Shown piece after piece: positions 53,954 through 62,174 of a stretch of 64,000 nucleotides of DNA. Each line of letters starts with the position of its first letter. The first letter of the stretch is position 1. This DNA comes from Pseudidiomarina donghaiensis (GTDB lineage Bacteria; Pseudomonadota; Gammaproteobacteria; Enterobacterales; Alteromonadaceae). The notes under the pieces are model-generated. The model was given only the letters and a program-made list of their open reading frames with translations, was not told the DNA's origin and made no database searches. Position numbers and translations under genes: made by a program. The stretch is from NCBI RefSeq assembly GCF_900116895.1, contig NZ_FPCF01000007.1, forward strand, positions 28,397 to 92,396, given 5' to 3'.

Positions 53954-53973
53954 TGGTGGAGATGGCGGGAGTC
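53954..53973 (-). other. 3' end of tmRNA (ssrA) left as an attachment-site scar
   Basis: The minus strand reads GACTCCCGCCATCTCCACCA: CCA tail, discriminator A, acceptor half CATCTCC with the U of the G3-U70 alanine identity pair, and part of the T arm. This fits tmRNA 3' ends (E. coli differs at two positions) better than tRNA-Ala. The sequence 5' to it on the minus strand is AT-rich and is not tmRNA, so only ~20 bases remain, as expected for attL/attR of an element inserted at the ssrA 3' end. A terminator follows at 53912-53946. Confidence 0.7.
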
Positions 53974-54029
53974 TTATTTTAGATTTAATTATTTGATAAT
54001 ATTAAATATTTTAATAAAGCTAAAGATTT

Positions 54030-54049
54030 TGGAATACAATCTGGAATAC
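54030..54049. repeat. tandem TGGAATAC direct repeat next to the scar
   Basis: TGGAATAC occurs at 54030-54037 and 54042-54049, a 12-base period, in an AT-rich non-coding stretch 57 bases from the tmRNA scar. Position suggests integrase arm-type binding sites; otherwise the 53974-54101 stretch holds no gene. Confidence 0.4.
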
Positions 54050-54101
54050 TAAAATCTATTCTAAGCCCTAGCCAGCAAATACTATTTTCATCAAACGTAA
54101 A

Positions 54102-54245
54102 TCATCTTTCGCTTATCCACCGAAACTCATGATCTAAAACAGAGTCAGGTTCGACGTTTCCCGTTATTGCCAGGGCAACTGTTTCTCGGAATTTTTTGAT
54201 TGATCTCATCCTTTCAATATCTTGGAACCTATTTGGTCGGCGACT
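54102..54245 (-). pseudogene. 3' half of an IS-split lipoprotein gene
   Basis: An open stretch of 47 codons (SRRPNRFQDIERMRSIKKF... to ISER, stop at 54102-54104) directly abutting the IS end. Joining it to the lipoprotein 5' half across the IS restores one frame without adding or losing a base, giving a 92-residue lipoprotein. Hydrophilic, basic; family not recognised. Confidence 0.5.
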
Positions 54246-54284
54246 TTGTAATCCCCCCATTTTAAGCAGCAGTTATTCGTAGAA

Positions 54285-54695
54285 TTAATGAACCGCTTGC
54301 GTTAATTGTTTGGGCGGAATGCCTCCGATGGCCGTGTTAGGCCGTTCGTTGTTATAAAGCCAAAGCCACTGAGTGGCAAGTTCTTGTGCATGTTCGACGC
54401 TTTCAAACAGGTGTAAATCGAGCCATTCATGCCGCACTGTTCGATTAAATCGTTCAACATAGGCATTCTGAGTTGGTTTGCCGGGTTGAATATAGAGCAT
54501 CGTAATTTGATGTTTTTCAGCCCAGTTAATTAGCTCGCTTGACAAATACTCTGGGCCATTGTCGCAGCGAATAGCAGCAGGTTTTCCTCGCCATTCAATA
54601 ACTTGCTCTAAGGCTCGAATAACACGAGCACTTGGCAGCGAAAGGTCCACTTCGATGGTTAACCCTTCGCGGTTGTAATCGTCAATGACGTTCAA
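54285..54695 (-). pseudogene. IS3-family transposase OrfB, N-terminal half deleted
   Basis: The remaining 136 residues contain the second Asp and Glu of the DDE integrase core (RCDNGPEYLS, ...NAYVERFNRTVRHEW) and the C-terminal NERPNTAIGGIPPKQL. The HTH-like N-terminal region and first Asp segment are missing; the N-terminal reading frame (MAQAAIERH) runs into TGA at the deletion joint. Related to OrfB of the IS407/IS3 group. Confidence 0.88.
54685..54693 (-). repeat. deletion joint (micro-homology) in orfB
   Basis: At this joint GAACGTCAT reads on one side as the end of the N-terminal AIERH codons, seen intact in the second IS copy at the window end, and on the other as the NVI codons of the DDE domain. 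The shared bases suggest deletion between short direct repeats. Confidence 0.6.
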
Positions 54696-54731
54696 TGGCA
54701 GCTTGCGCCATCTCCTTGCGCTGAGATGGCT

Positions 54732-54998
54732 TTACAGCTTTCCCTCAAGGGCTTCCTTGCGGATCTCAGCCTTGAGTCGCTCTTCGGCATACATTTTCTT
54801 GAGACGCTTATTTTCGTCCTCAAGCTCTTTCAGACGCTTCATCATAGATGCGTCCATGCCACCAAACTTGGCGCGCCATTTATAAAATTGAGCTGAGCTC
54901 ATACCATGTTCACGGCAAAGCTCTGGAACGGGAACACCGTTCTCGTTTTGTTTCAGAATCGCTAAGATCTGACTGTCTGTGTATCGTGATTTGCGCAT
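54732..54998 (-). CDS. IS3-family transposase OrfA
   Basis: 88 residues with an N-terminal helix-turn-helix (RYTDSQILAILKQNENGVPVPELCREHGMSSAQFYKWRAKFGG) and a leucine-zipper-like coiled coil (MKRLKELEDENKRLKKMYAEERL). Complete and of normal IS3 OrfA length. OrfB normally fuses to it by programmed -1 frameshifting; with orfB deleted only this DNA-binding protein is made. A fragment identical over its C-terminal part lies at 63689-63859. Confidence 0.92.
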   Translation of the reverse strand: MRKSRYTDSQILAILKQNENGVPVPELCREHGMSSAQFYKWRAKFGGMDASMMKRLKELEDENKRLKKMYAEERLKAEIRKEALEGKL

Positions 54999-55069
54999 AG
55001 AAAACTCCTTCGTTTTAGTTTAACGGAATTTTCTACTTATAACTGCTCCGATTTTTCGGGGGGATTACA

Positions 55070-55203
55070 CCAGAAGTTAATTCAGTATCATTTTTTCCAG
55101 AAATAGGCTCATTTTTAATTTGCCCTATTGTGCTGCAGCCTAAGCTGGTAACAGAAGCTGATAGGATTACGAGAAGTCTAATTTTATAAAAAAGAAGCTT
55201 CAT
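55070..55203 (-). pseudogene. 5' half of an IS-split lipoprotein gene
   Basis: 44 codons starting MKLLFYKIRLLVILSASVTS with lipobox SLGC (Cys23), then IGQIKNEPISGKNDTELTS; the frame enters the IS end and stops inside it. It follows the potassium-channel gene by 14 bases on the same strand, so it was probably its operon partner. The 3' half lies at 54102-54245. Confidence 0.6.
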
Positions 55204-55217
55204 TTAAACTATTCGCT

Positions 55218-55733
55218 CTATGGTTTTGAACCGTTAGTGTTTTTTTGCAAACTGTGCTTTTGAGACTTTAGTTGTAATGAGAATAGCACTGCCGCTATAA
55301 GCATTGGTATAAAGAAAGTTCCTAATAACGCCTGGAAAGCGGCCAATAAGCGCAAGCTTTCAGTGGGTTGAAAGTCTCCATAACCTAAAGTGGTCCATGT
55401 CACTACTGAAAAGTACAGGGCGTCAACAGGACTAAAAGAGATTTCCTGACCGTATAAAATCCCAGCTCTTTGATAAAGAGTGGCAAACGCAAAAATAGTT
55501 ACATAGATGGCTAAAAACATCTTGCTAAGTTGGAGCCCAACCTTGTACTCGCGATACTTTTTGAAGATATTCCAAAGTGAAGTGATGAATACTGTAGAGA
55601 TAAAAAAAATAGTGACCGACATATTTATTTCTGCATCAGAGGCGAATAGTAATGCGGTATAAGCAATGGGAACAAAAACAAAAATAATAACCATCCACGC
55701 TATACCTAGATACTTTAGTATTCTATTTAGCAT
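55218..55733 (-). CDS. two-helix (ion_trans_2) potassium channel with extra N-terminal helices
   Basis: 171 residues: two N-terminal helices (~8-31 and ~38-55), a third around 70-88, pore helix and selectivity filter TLGYGD at 115-120, and the inner helix ~128-152. The filter is the classical K+ signature. No voltage-sensor or RCK domain. It lies between the phospholipase D-like gene and the split lipoprotein, all on the minus strand. Confidence 0.9.
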   Translation of the reverse strand: MLNRILKYLGIAWMVIIFVFVPIAYTALLFASDAEINMSVTIFFISTVFITSLWNIFKKYREYKVGLQLSKMFLAIYVTIFAFATLYQRAGILYGQEISFSPVDALYFSVVTWTTLGYGDFQPTESLRLLAAFQALLGTFFIPMLIAAVLFSLQLKSQKHSLQKNTNGSKP

Positions 55734-55841
55734 TTTTATGACCTATAGCATTCCAACAAAAAAACCGACTAATATGACCATGGTTCGTACATAAAGTGAT
55801 TAAGAAAAAATGGCGCTTTACCGAGTAAGCCAACTCACTTT

Positions 55842-57350
55842 TCAAAGCAACCAATCAATGGGTAACAATGAAAAAAAACCGGCCGAAAACCTTTGAAACC
55901 AGGTTGTTCCTGGCTCTGTATCGTATCGGCGATGATGGCTGCCGTTTTGCTCAAGCCAGTATAGCGAACCGGATGGAGCTAAGCGCACTTCATAGGCGCT
56001 GTAAGGGACTTCTTCGATAAAGACATCTGTCATCGTTGATGCTATTTCGGGGCTCTCAATAACAAAGCCAAGCTCAGTATTGAGCCTTGCTGAGCGAGGG
56101 TCAAAGTTAAATGAGCCAACAAAAACACGTTGTCCGTCAACGGCAAACGTTTTTGCATGAAGGCTGCTTGCTGAACTGGAGAAACTTGTTTCGACAGATT
56201 CATAGATAGTGGTATCGGTGCCAACAGTACCTGGGCGCATCTCAAATATGCGTATATCAGCTTCTAAGAGACGTTTCCTCCACTTTGCGTATCCCGAGTG
56301 CACAACGGCAACATCGGTAGCGGCAAAGGAATTTGTTAACACACTAATACTCACCCCGTTTTCCGCAATGCTCTCTAGCGCTTTTACTCCCGACAGGGTT
56401 GGTACGAAATAGGGAGAAACCAGTAATAATTGCTTTTTAGGTTGACCAATTATCTTTCGGAGTGCGTGAACAATGAGTTGATCCGGCTCCGCTTTACCTA
56501 AGGCTTTAAGCGGGCTATCACTCACTATTTGAGTTTCAGCCCAAATAATTGAATCGTTATCCAATAACTCACTGAGATCGGATGGTTGATCAATATTAGT
56601 TTGATGAATAAATAAAGAGGAGTCTGATGGCGTCGTTGATTGAGAAATAAGTTCATAGGGGTAAGCTGAGTTACTGTTCCAAAAAGCGTCAAAATCGCTG
56701 GATACTTTCGCAACTACATCTCCTATCGCAAGAACATCCAGATCAGCAAAAAGAATACCATCAGAGCGGTAAAAATAGTCATCACCGATGTTTCTTCCCC
56801 CGACTATCGTAGCTTGATTGTCCACAGTAAGAGACTTGTTGTGCATGCGTCTGTTTGCTCGTGGGAAGTCGGTTATAAACCCTAGTACTCGAGAGCTTCT
56901 GGGGAGAAATGGGTTAAATAATCGCACTTCTATACTAGGATGACCGTTTAGCCTTTGTAAGGACTCGTCAATATCCCGGGAGTGAAGATCGTCCAATAAC
57001 AACCTAACCTTTACACCACGATTAGCAGCTTGGAAAATGGCTTTAGTTAAACGTTGCCCAGACTTATCGTCACGCCAGATATAATATTGAATGTCCAGTG
57101 CAACTTGTGCATTGTTGATTAATATCAGCCTGGCATCTAAGGACGGCTCTGCTTCGGCTAAAGGCATTATACCGGTACTTTCGGGGGAGTTTCGAAGTAT
57201 CGGAGATAAGAACTGACCAAGCCGAGTGCTTTGAGTTTTTGAAACTGGCACAGAGTAGCTTGGCGTTCGCTGTTCTAAGTCGGGCAGACTGCTGCAGGCG
57301 ATACAGCTAGAACAAATAATGACCATTAAAACGATATGGTGTAAGCGCAT
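55842..57350 (-). CDS. phospholipase D-family (cardiolipin synthase-like) lipoprotein
   Basis: 502 residues from the ATG at 57350, giving a lipoprotein signal (IIC...CIACSS, likely lipidated Cys19); an upstream ATG at 57401 overlaps the RND gene and would hide the signal. Two HKD catalytic motifs: HNKSLTVD (H170/K172) and HAKTFAVD (H398/K400), each followed by the GGRN/GSFN turn. Resembles periplasmic PLD proteins such as YmdC/ClsC; it could make cardiolipin-type lipids or act as phosphodiesterase. Just downstream of the RND gene (13 bases). Confidence 0.88.
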   Translation of the reverse strand: MRLHHIVLMVIICSSCIACSSLPDLEQRTPSYSVPVSKTQSTRLGQFLSPILRNSPESTGIMPLAEAEPSLDARLILINNAQVALDIQYYIWRDDKSGQRLTKAIFQAANRGVKVRLLLDDLHSRDIDESLQRLNGHPSIEVRLFNPFLPRSSRVLGFITDFPRANRRMHNKSLTVDNQATIVGGRNIGDDYFYRSDGILFADLDVLAIGDVVAKVSSDFDAFWNSNSAYPYELISQSTTPSDSSLFIHQTNIDQPSDLSELLDNDSIIWAETQIVSDSPLKALGKAEPDQLIVHALRKIIGQPKKQLLLVSPYFVPTLSGVKALESIAENGVSISVLTNSFAATDVAVVHSGYAKWRKRLLEADIRIFEMRPGTVGTDTTIYESVETSFSSSASSLHAKTFAVDGQRVFVGSFNFDPRSARLNTELGFVIESPEIASTMTDVFIEEVPYSAYEVRLAPSGSLYWLEQNGSHHRRYDTEPGTTWFQRFSAGFFSLLPIDWLL

Positions 57351-57363
57351 AATAAAGCCAAGT

Positions 57364-60300
57364 TTAATTGGCTTTCTCCCTTCTTTGGCCGTCCCAGGCA
57401 AGCATTGCCGGAGTTAATAGAAGCGTAATAAAGGTCGCAACTAACAGTCCGCCAACCAGTGCTGTAGATAACTGGATCCAGTATTGTCCTGAAGGCGCCC
57501 CAATAAAAATATCCCGCTCAAAAAAGTCGACGGTTAACCCCAACACCATAGGTAACAATCCGACTATCGTCGTTGTCGCGGTGAGAAGTACCGGGTTTAA
57601 ACGTTGCATTGCTGCTTTTACCGCAGCTTCCATCGGCGATAACCCATCCGAGCGGTACTCGTTATATGCGTCAATTAGAACGATATTATTATTTACTACA
57701 ATACCCGCCAGAGCCATAATGCCGATTCCGCTCATTACTACAGAAAAGGGCTCTTGCCGCACGAGTAATGCAAGCAGCACGCCAGCTAAAGAGAATACAA
57801 TAGCGGATAGCACTAAAGCACTCTGGAAGAAGCTATTCAACTGTAAGAGTAGGACGAACAGCATTAAGAAAATGGCTAAGGCAAATGCCAGTAATAAAAA
57901 GCTCATGGCTTCATTTTGGTCATCAAGCTCTCCGGTAAAATCAAATTCCACACCTTTGGCAAAATCACTCTGCTTGATCTTCTGTCGCAACGTTTCCGTT
58001 GCTTCGCCAACAGTCACTCCAGGAACAAGACCTGATTCAATTGTTTGTACGTTGCGTGAATTCACACGAGTGATAATAGTTGGACTTAAACTCGGCGATA
58101 ACTGGACAAAGTTCTCTATCGGCATCAGACCCCGGCTCGCGGGGATGCGCAAATTGGCTAGGTCGGCCATTGAGCGCTCTTCCCAGGGATAGCGTATACG
58201 AATATCAACCTGCTCTGGCGCCGATTCAGGAAGGTAAGTACCAACTAAGACACCGTCGGTCAATAGACGCGCTAAGGTACCTAAGGTCGCGACATCGACG
58301 CCATACTCAGCAGCTTTTTCACGGTCCACATCAATTTTTATCTGTGGCTTAGGGGTCGCCATGTCACTGGACGTATCAATAAAATCATCTGATTCTTTCA
58401 TTATCTCGAGTAACTTACCCACGGCTTCAGGCAATAAGCTCCGATCTTTCGCTGACACTTCTATAGAGACGGGACGAGCAGAGGACGGACCGCTTTGTTG
58501 TTTTTCAATCTTTAGTGCTATCCCGGGTAAGTTGTCTGTTTTAGCGCGAATACGCTGTATGATTTTTGCGGCAGAATCACGCTCCTGCCAATCCAGCAAA
58601 TCAATTTGTAGTGTACCAATAATTTCTGAGTCCAGGTTGGCTTTCAGCCTTTCCTCAACTGACCCGATGGTACGAGAATAAATGCGTTCAATGCCCGCGA
58701 CCGGCTCAACGGCCTTATCGACGAGCTTAACCAGATTATCAGCTTCACTTACTGATAAATTACCATCGGCTTGAACTTGTATTTGTATACGATCGGCCTC
58801 GATGTCAGGGAAAAAGTTTACGCCTTGCCCGAGCTTGCTGTAGAGGAAAAATGAAAGTAATAAGACAAACAGGCTGACCAGCAAAGCAAGTAACGGCTTA
58901 CCCACCATATAGCTAACCAAAGACTGGAGTTTTGAGCTTTTGTCTGCTGTTTTTTTTGATTGTGAGGTCACTGATACTTTGCTTTTTACTGAGGACCCAA
59001 TTATCGGAACGAAAACCAGTGCCATGAGCAAAGACATGAGCAGTGTTATGATAACAGTGGCGGGCAGATAAAACATAAATTGCCCGGCCATACCAGGCCA
59101 AAAGAGCAGTGGTATAAATACGGCGAGGGTAGTCATTGTCGACGCAATAATAGGCCACGCCATGCGTTGGGAAGCTGCCAGATAGGCTTGTAATTGGTCT
59201 TGTCCTTGTCGACGATAGCGCTCCGCAAGGTCGACCACGACAATGGCACCATCCACTAACATACCAATGACTAAAATGAGTGCGAACAGCACCACGATGT
59301 TCAGTGTAATACCCAGCAGTTGCAGCGTTAGAATGCCGCCAAGAAATGAGCCTGGAATCGCAAGAGCAACGAGCAGGGAAGCTTTGACGCCCAAAGCCAC
59401 CACGACAGTTAGTATGACGAGAATAATGGCGAGTATGACATTGTTTTCAAGGTCGCCCAGAAATTGCTTAACATCGTCGGCCTGGTTTTGCATATAAGCG
59501 ACATTAACGGTTGCAGGCCAGTCGGTGCGCTCCTGTTCGACCATTTGGGTTACACGATCGACGACGTCAATCACATTAGCGCTGCTCAGTTTTTTAATAT
59601 CAAGTGCTATCGACGGTTGACCATCAATACGGGCGTAACTGACGGGATCTTTAAAGGTGCGTCTAACTTCAGCGACATCGCTTACCCGTACGACATTATT
59701 GGGCGTAGTTTTTATCGGCATCTCGAGTACATCGACAATGTTCTCAATGGTGCCAGGGATGGCGACGCTAATGCGTCCTGCCCCGGTATCCATTGCACCC
59801 GCGGTAACCAGAAGGTTGTTATTACTAATAGCCTGCGACACCTCCGCTAATGAAATGTTGTAAGACTGCATAGCTAATGGTTCAATGATGATCTCTAACA
59901 GATCTTCACGATCACCGGACATATCGACTTCGAGTACGCCATTAAGCGTTTCAAGTTTATCCTCTAAGTTACGTGCCAGTTGGATTAAGTCCCGTTCGGG
60001 AATATTGCCTGAGAGCGCGACCGTTAAAATGGGGAATAAAGACAGATCAACTTCTTGCACCGTGGGCTGTTCAGCATCGGATGGTAAATCTTGCTCTGCT
60101 TTTTCAGTTTCATCTTTGACATCACGCAATGCTTTTTCATTGTCGAAGCCTGCGGCAAACTCCAGTTGCAACATAGCAAAGCCTTCACCGGCTTGAGCGG
60201 TTAAAGTATCTAAACCGTCGATGCTTTGTAATTTTCGCTCAAGCGGCTCGACCAATAAGCGTGCGCTGTCTTCGGTTGAAATGCCGGGGTAGCTTACGGT

Positions 60301-60444
60301 GACGGTGAATACCGGAATGTCGATTTCGGGTGCTGCTTCTTTGGGAATTGTGGCGTAGGCGATGCTGCCCATTATAAGCAACACAGCGAGTAACAGTATC
60401 GCTGCGCGATTGCGTGAGAAAGCGGCGGCAATAAAGGCTTTCAT
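57364..60444 (-). CDS. RND efflux permease (island cassette)
   Basis: 1,026-residue RND pump with N-terminal helix, two large periplasmic loops and two six-helix bundles; TM4 motif GMLVDGAIVVVD (394-405) keeps Asp398 but has Gly instead of the second Asp. TM10 region has GIVVNNNIVLIDAYNEY. Its ATG abuts the adaptor's stop (60444). No outer-membrane TolC-like gene is adjacent. Regulated most likely by the neighbouring GbsR/MarR-type protein. Confidence 0.94.
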   Translation of the reverse strand: MKAFIAAAFSRNRAAILLLAVLLIMGSIAYATIPKEAAPEIDIPVFTVTVSYPGISTEDSARLLVEPLERKLQSIDGLDTLTAQAGEGFAMLQLEFAAGFDNEKALRDVKDETEKAEQDLPSDAEQPTVQEVDLSLFPILTVALSGNIPERDLIQLARNLEDKLETLNGVLEVDMSGDREDLLEIIIEPLAMQSYNISLAEVSQAISNNNLLVTAGAMDTGAGRISVAIPGTIENIVDVLEMPIKTTPNNVVRVSDVAEVRRTFKDPVSYARIDGQPSIALDIKKLSSANVIDVVDRVTQMVEQERTDWPATVNVAYMQNQADDVKQFLGDLENNVILAIILVILTVVVALGVKASLLVALAIPGSFLGGILTLQLLGITLNIVVLFALILVIGMLVDGAIVVVDLAERYRRQGQDQLQAYLAASQRMAWPIIASTMTTLAVFIPLLFWPGMAGQFMFYLPATVIITLLMSLLMALVFVPIIGSSVKSKVSVTSQSKKTADKSSKLQSLVSYMVGKPLLALLVSLFVLLLSFFLYSKLGQGVNFFPDIEADRIQIQVQADGNLSVSEADNLVKLVDKAVEPVAGIERIYSRTIGSVEERLKANLDSEIIGTLQIDLLDWQERDSAAKIIQRIRAKTDNLPGIALKIEKQQSGPSSARPVSIEVSAKDRSLLPEAVGKLLEIMKESDDFIDTSSDMATPKPQIKIDVDREKAAEYGVDVATLGTLARLLTDGVLVGTYLPESAPEQVDIRIRYPWEERSMADLANLRIPASRGLMPIENFVQLSPSLSPTIITRVNSRNVQTIESGLVPGVTVGEATETLRQKIKQSDFAKGVEFDFTGELDDQNEAMSFLLLAFALAIFLMLFVLLLQLNSFFQSALVLSAIVFSLAGVLLALLVRQEPFSVVMSGIGIMALAGIVVNNNIVLIDAYNEYRSDGLSPMEAAVKAAMQRLNPVLLTATTTIVGLLPMVLGLTVDFFERDIFIGAPSGQYWIQLSTALVGGLLVATFITLLLTPAMLAWDGQRREKAN

Positions 60445-61562
60445 TATAATTCCTCGCCTTTGTCATAATCAGCAGGTACGGGTTTGGGGGTAACTTTTTG
60501 ACCGGCGGTCAACGAACTATGGCTAATGATGACTAAACGCGTTTCGTCATCCAGCCCGCTGACCCATAAGGCATTAACGTCTGCCCGCTCCACAGTAACT
60601 GGAGAAAAACGTGTTTCGTTATTGTCATTAATGGTTAAAACACCCATGCGGCCAGCCGCATCTATTTTGATTTGGGCCGCAGAAATTTTGTGTGCTTTAA
60701 CGTTGTTGGTTTCAATAGTGACTTCGGCACTCATACCGGAAGGGATAGGGTCGTTCTGGTTTGGGATGGTTATTTCAACGCGAAATGTCCGGGTCTGCGG
60801 ATCGGCAATAGGAGCGATAAAGCTGACCTGTCCCTGACGATCAGTACCACCGATAAGTTTGACCGTCGCGGGCATGTTGAGTTTGAGCCTGTGAATTTGA
60901 CTTTGTTGTACGTTAATAATGGCGATTAACGGATCGTTATCGATAAGCTCTAGTACTTGGTTGCCGGCTGACACATAAGCACCTTGCTCAATAAAGCGTT
61001 GATTGATAACGCCGCTGACCGGTGCTGTCAATTCAGTATTTTCAATATCGAAGGTAATACGGCGAAGCTGTGCTCGTGCTGCTTCTAGTTGTGCTTCCAA
61101 CGCCTGGAGTTGAGACTGGGACGACAAATTTTGTTCGATGAGCTTTTTCGTCGCATTGAAGTCGCTTTGTGCTTTTTTTACTTGAGCTTCTGCCTGAGTG
61201 CGTTGAACTTCGCGATCATCAATAGAAAGTTTTGCAATGACATCACCTTGGCTAACCTCAGCACCGCTGTCGGCAATCATTTCGAGCATGCCGTCAGTAC
61301 GTGCTCGAATATTAAGTTGCTGATTTGGTCTAATTTCGCCGTTTAGTGTCAACTCGCGAGCCACAAGCTGGGCTTGACTATTTCTTACTGCAACTGACGG
61401 TAAATTGCTCTTAGTTGCGTTTGTCTTTTCGGTATCGCCTCTGAAGATGAAACCACTGGCTATCCACAAGAAAACCAAGGTTACGATGGCAATAAATACG
61501 GCTCTAGAGCTACTGATTCGGCCTTGCTGCTTGTGCAGTGAGCCACATGATGATGAGGTCAT
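60444..61562 (-). CDS. RND periplasmic adaptor (HlyD/MFP family)
   Basis: 372 residues: N-terminal anchor helix (~21-42), lipoyl-like half (ADSGAEVSQGDVIAKLSIDDREV), coiled-coil hairpin (~115-165) and beta-barrel (GVINQRFIEQGAYVSAGNQVLELID, LPATVKLIGG). Membrane-fusion protein linking the RND permease to an outer-membrane channel. Overlaps the permease start by one base. Confidence 0.93.
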   Translation of the reverse strand: MTSSSCGSLHKQQGRISSSRAVFIAIVTLVFLWIASGFIFRGDTEKTNATKSNLPSVAVRNSQAQLVARELTLNGEIRPNQQLNIRARTDGMLEMIADSGAEVSQGDVIAKLSIDDREVQRTQAEAQVKKAQSDFNATKKLIEQNLSSQSQLQALEAQLEAARAQLRRITFDIENTELTAPVSGVINQRFIEQGAYVSAGNQVLELIDNDPLIAIINVQQSQIHRLKLNMPATVKLIGGTDRQGQVSFIAPIADPQTRTFRVEITIPNQNDPIPSGMSAEVTIETNNVKAHKISAAQIKIDAAGRMGVLTINDNNETRFSPVTVERADVNALWVSGLDDETRLVIISHSSLTAGQKVTPKPVPADYDKGEEL

Positions 61563-61629
61563 TGATGTTGCACCTAAATTATTTAAATGTTTTCGTCAAA
61601 CGTTAATTTTTCTGACTATTGAGCATGGC

Positions 61630-62082
61630 TTAGCGTTCGGATTTCAACTCCAACAGCAACTTTTTCACGCTTTCATCGTAGAGTGTATTAAACCTTTCCA
61701 GCTCAGTAATTTTCTCCTGAGCTTTAGAATTCTTAATACTTGCTTTGGCTTCCGTTATTATCTTTTTCGCTTCTTCATGCTGTTTTATCTTTAATTCCAG
61801 CAGCGAATCATAAGGGTTGGTACGCATTACAAAATAGTTTTGGCGCTTACCAGGCAGCGCTCTGCGTTCGACCAGCTGGAGCATTTCCAAAAAGCGAATA
61901 TTGGTGCTGACACTTCCTTTACTTATTTCAAGTAAGCTCATGAGATCGGCTGTATTTAGTGGGGCATCAGATATGATAAGAGCCGCAATTATTTGCCCGG
62001 CAATGCGAGAAAGACCATAGCCCTGAGTGTGCATGCCCATATCGGTAATAAACTGTAATTCTGCTTCGGTAAGCTTATTCAT
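61630..62082 (-). CDS. GbsR/MarR-type winged-helix regulator
   Basis: 150 residues with GYGLSRIAGQIIAALIISDAPLNTADLMSLLEISKGSVSTNIRFLEMLQLVERRALPGKRQNYFV, the GbsR-like helix-turn-helix (residues ~45-75), and a long C-terminal helical tail for dimerisation. First gene before the adaptor on the same strand (67-base gap). A perfect palindrome in the divergent promoter region with pldA is its likely operator. Confidence 0.9.
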   Translation of the reverse strand: MNKLTEAELQFITDMGMHTQGYGLSRIAGQIIAALIISDAPLNTADLMSLLEISKGSVSTNIRFLEMLQLVERRALPGKRQNYFVMRTNPYDSLLELKIKQHEEAKKIITEAKASIKNSKAQEKITELERFNTLYDESVKKLLLELKSER

Positions 62083-62122
62083 AGTAAAAACTTGTTAATT
62101 TGGATAATTTAAGGCTAAGCTG

Positions 62123-62156
62123 TTTAGTCTGTTCAGTCAAGACTGAACAGACTAAA
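62123..62156. promoter_or_regulatory. perfect 34-bp palindromic operator candidate
   Basis: Two 16-base arms (62123-62138 and 62141-62156) are exact inverse complements around a central AA, with GTCTGTTCAGTC as core. It lies between the divergent starts of the GbsR/MarR-type regulator (62082) and the phospholipase A gene (62175), 18 bases before the latter. Size and symmetry suit a dimeric winged-helix repressor controlling both directions. Confidence 0.75.
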
Positions 62157-62174
62157 TAAACTTTTTCAAGAGAT

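Larger units (their letters stand above)
54247..55069 (-). mobile_element. IS3-family insertion sequence, internally deleted
   Basis: The element starts and ends with TGTAATCCCCCC in inverted orientation (54247-54258 and 55058-55069), followed inside by partly matching AGCAGTTAT/AGTAGAA segments. It holds orfA (complete) and a truncated orfB; at 823 bases it is about 400 shorter than a normal IS3 member. Flanking bases (CTT left, CCA right) do not form a target duplication. Cannot move by itself since orfB lacks its first part. Confidence 0.88.
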
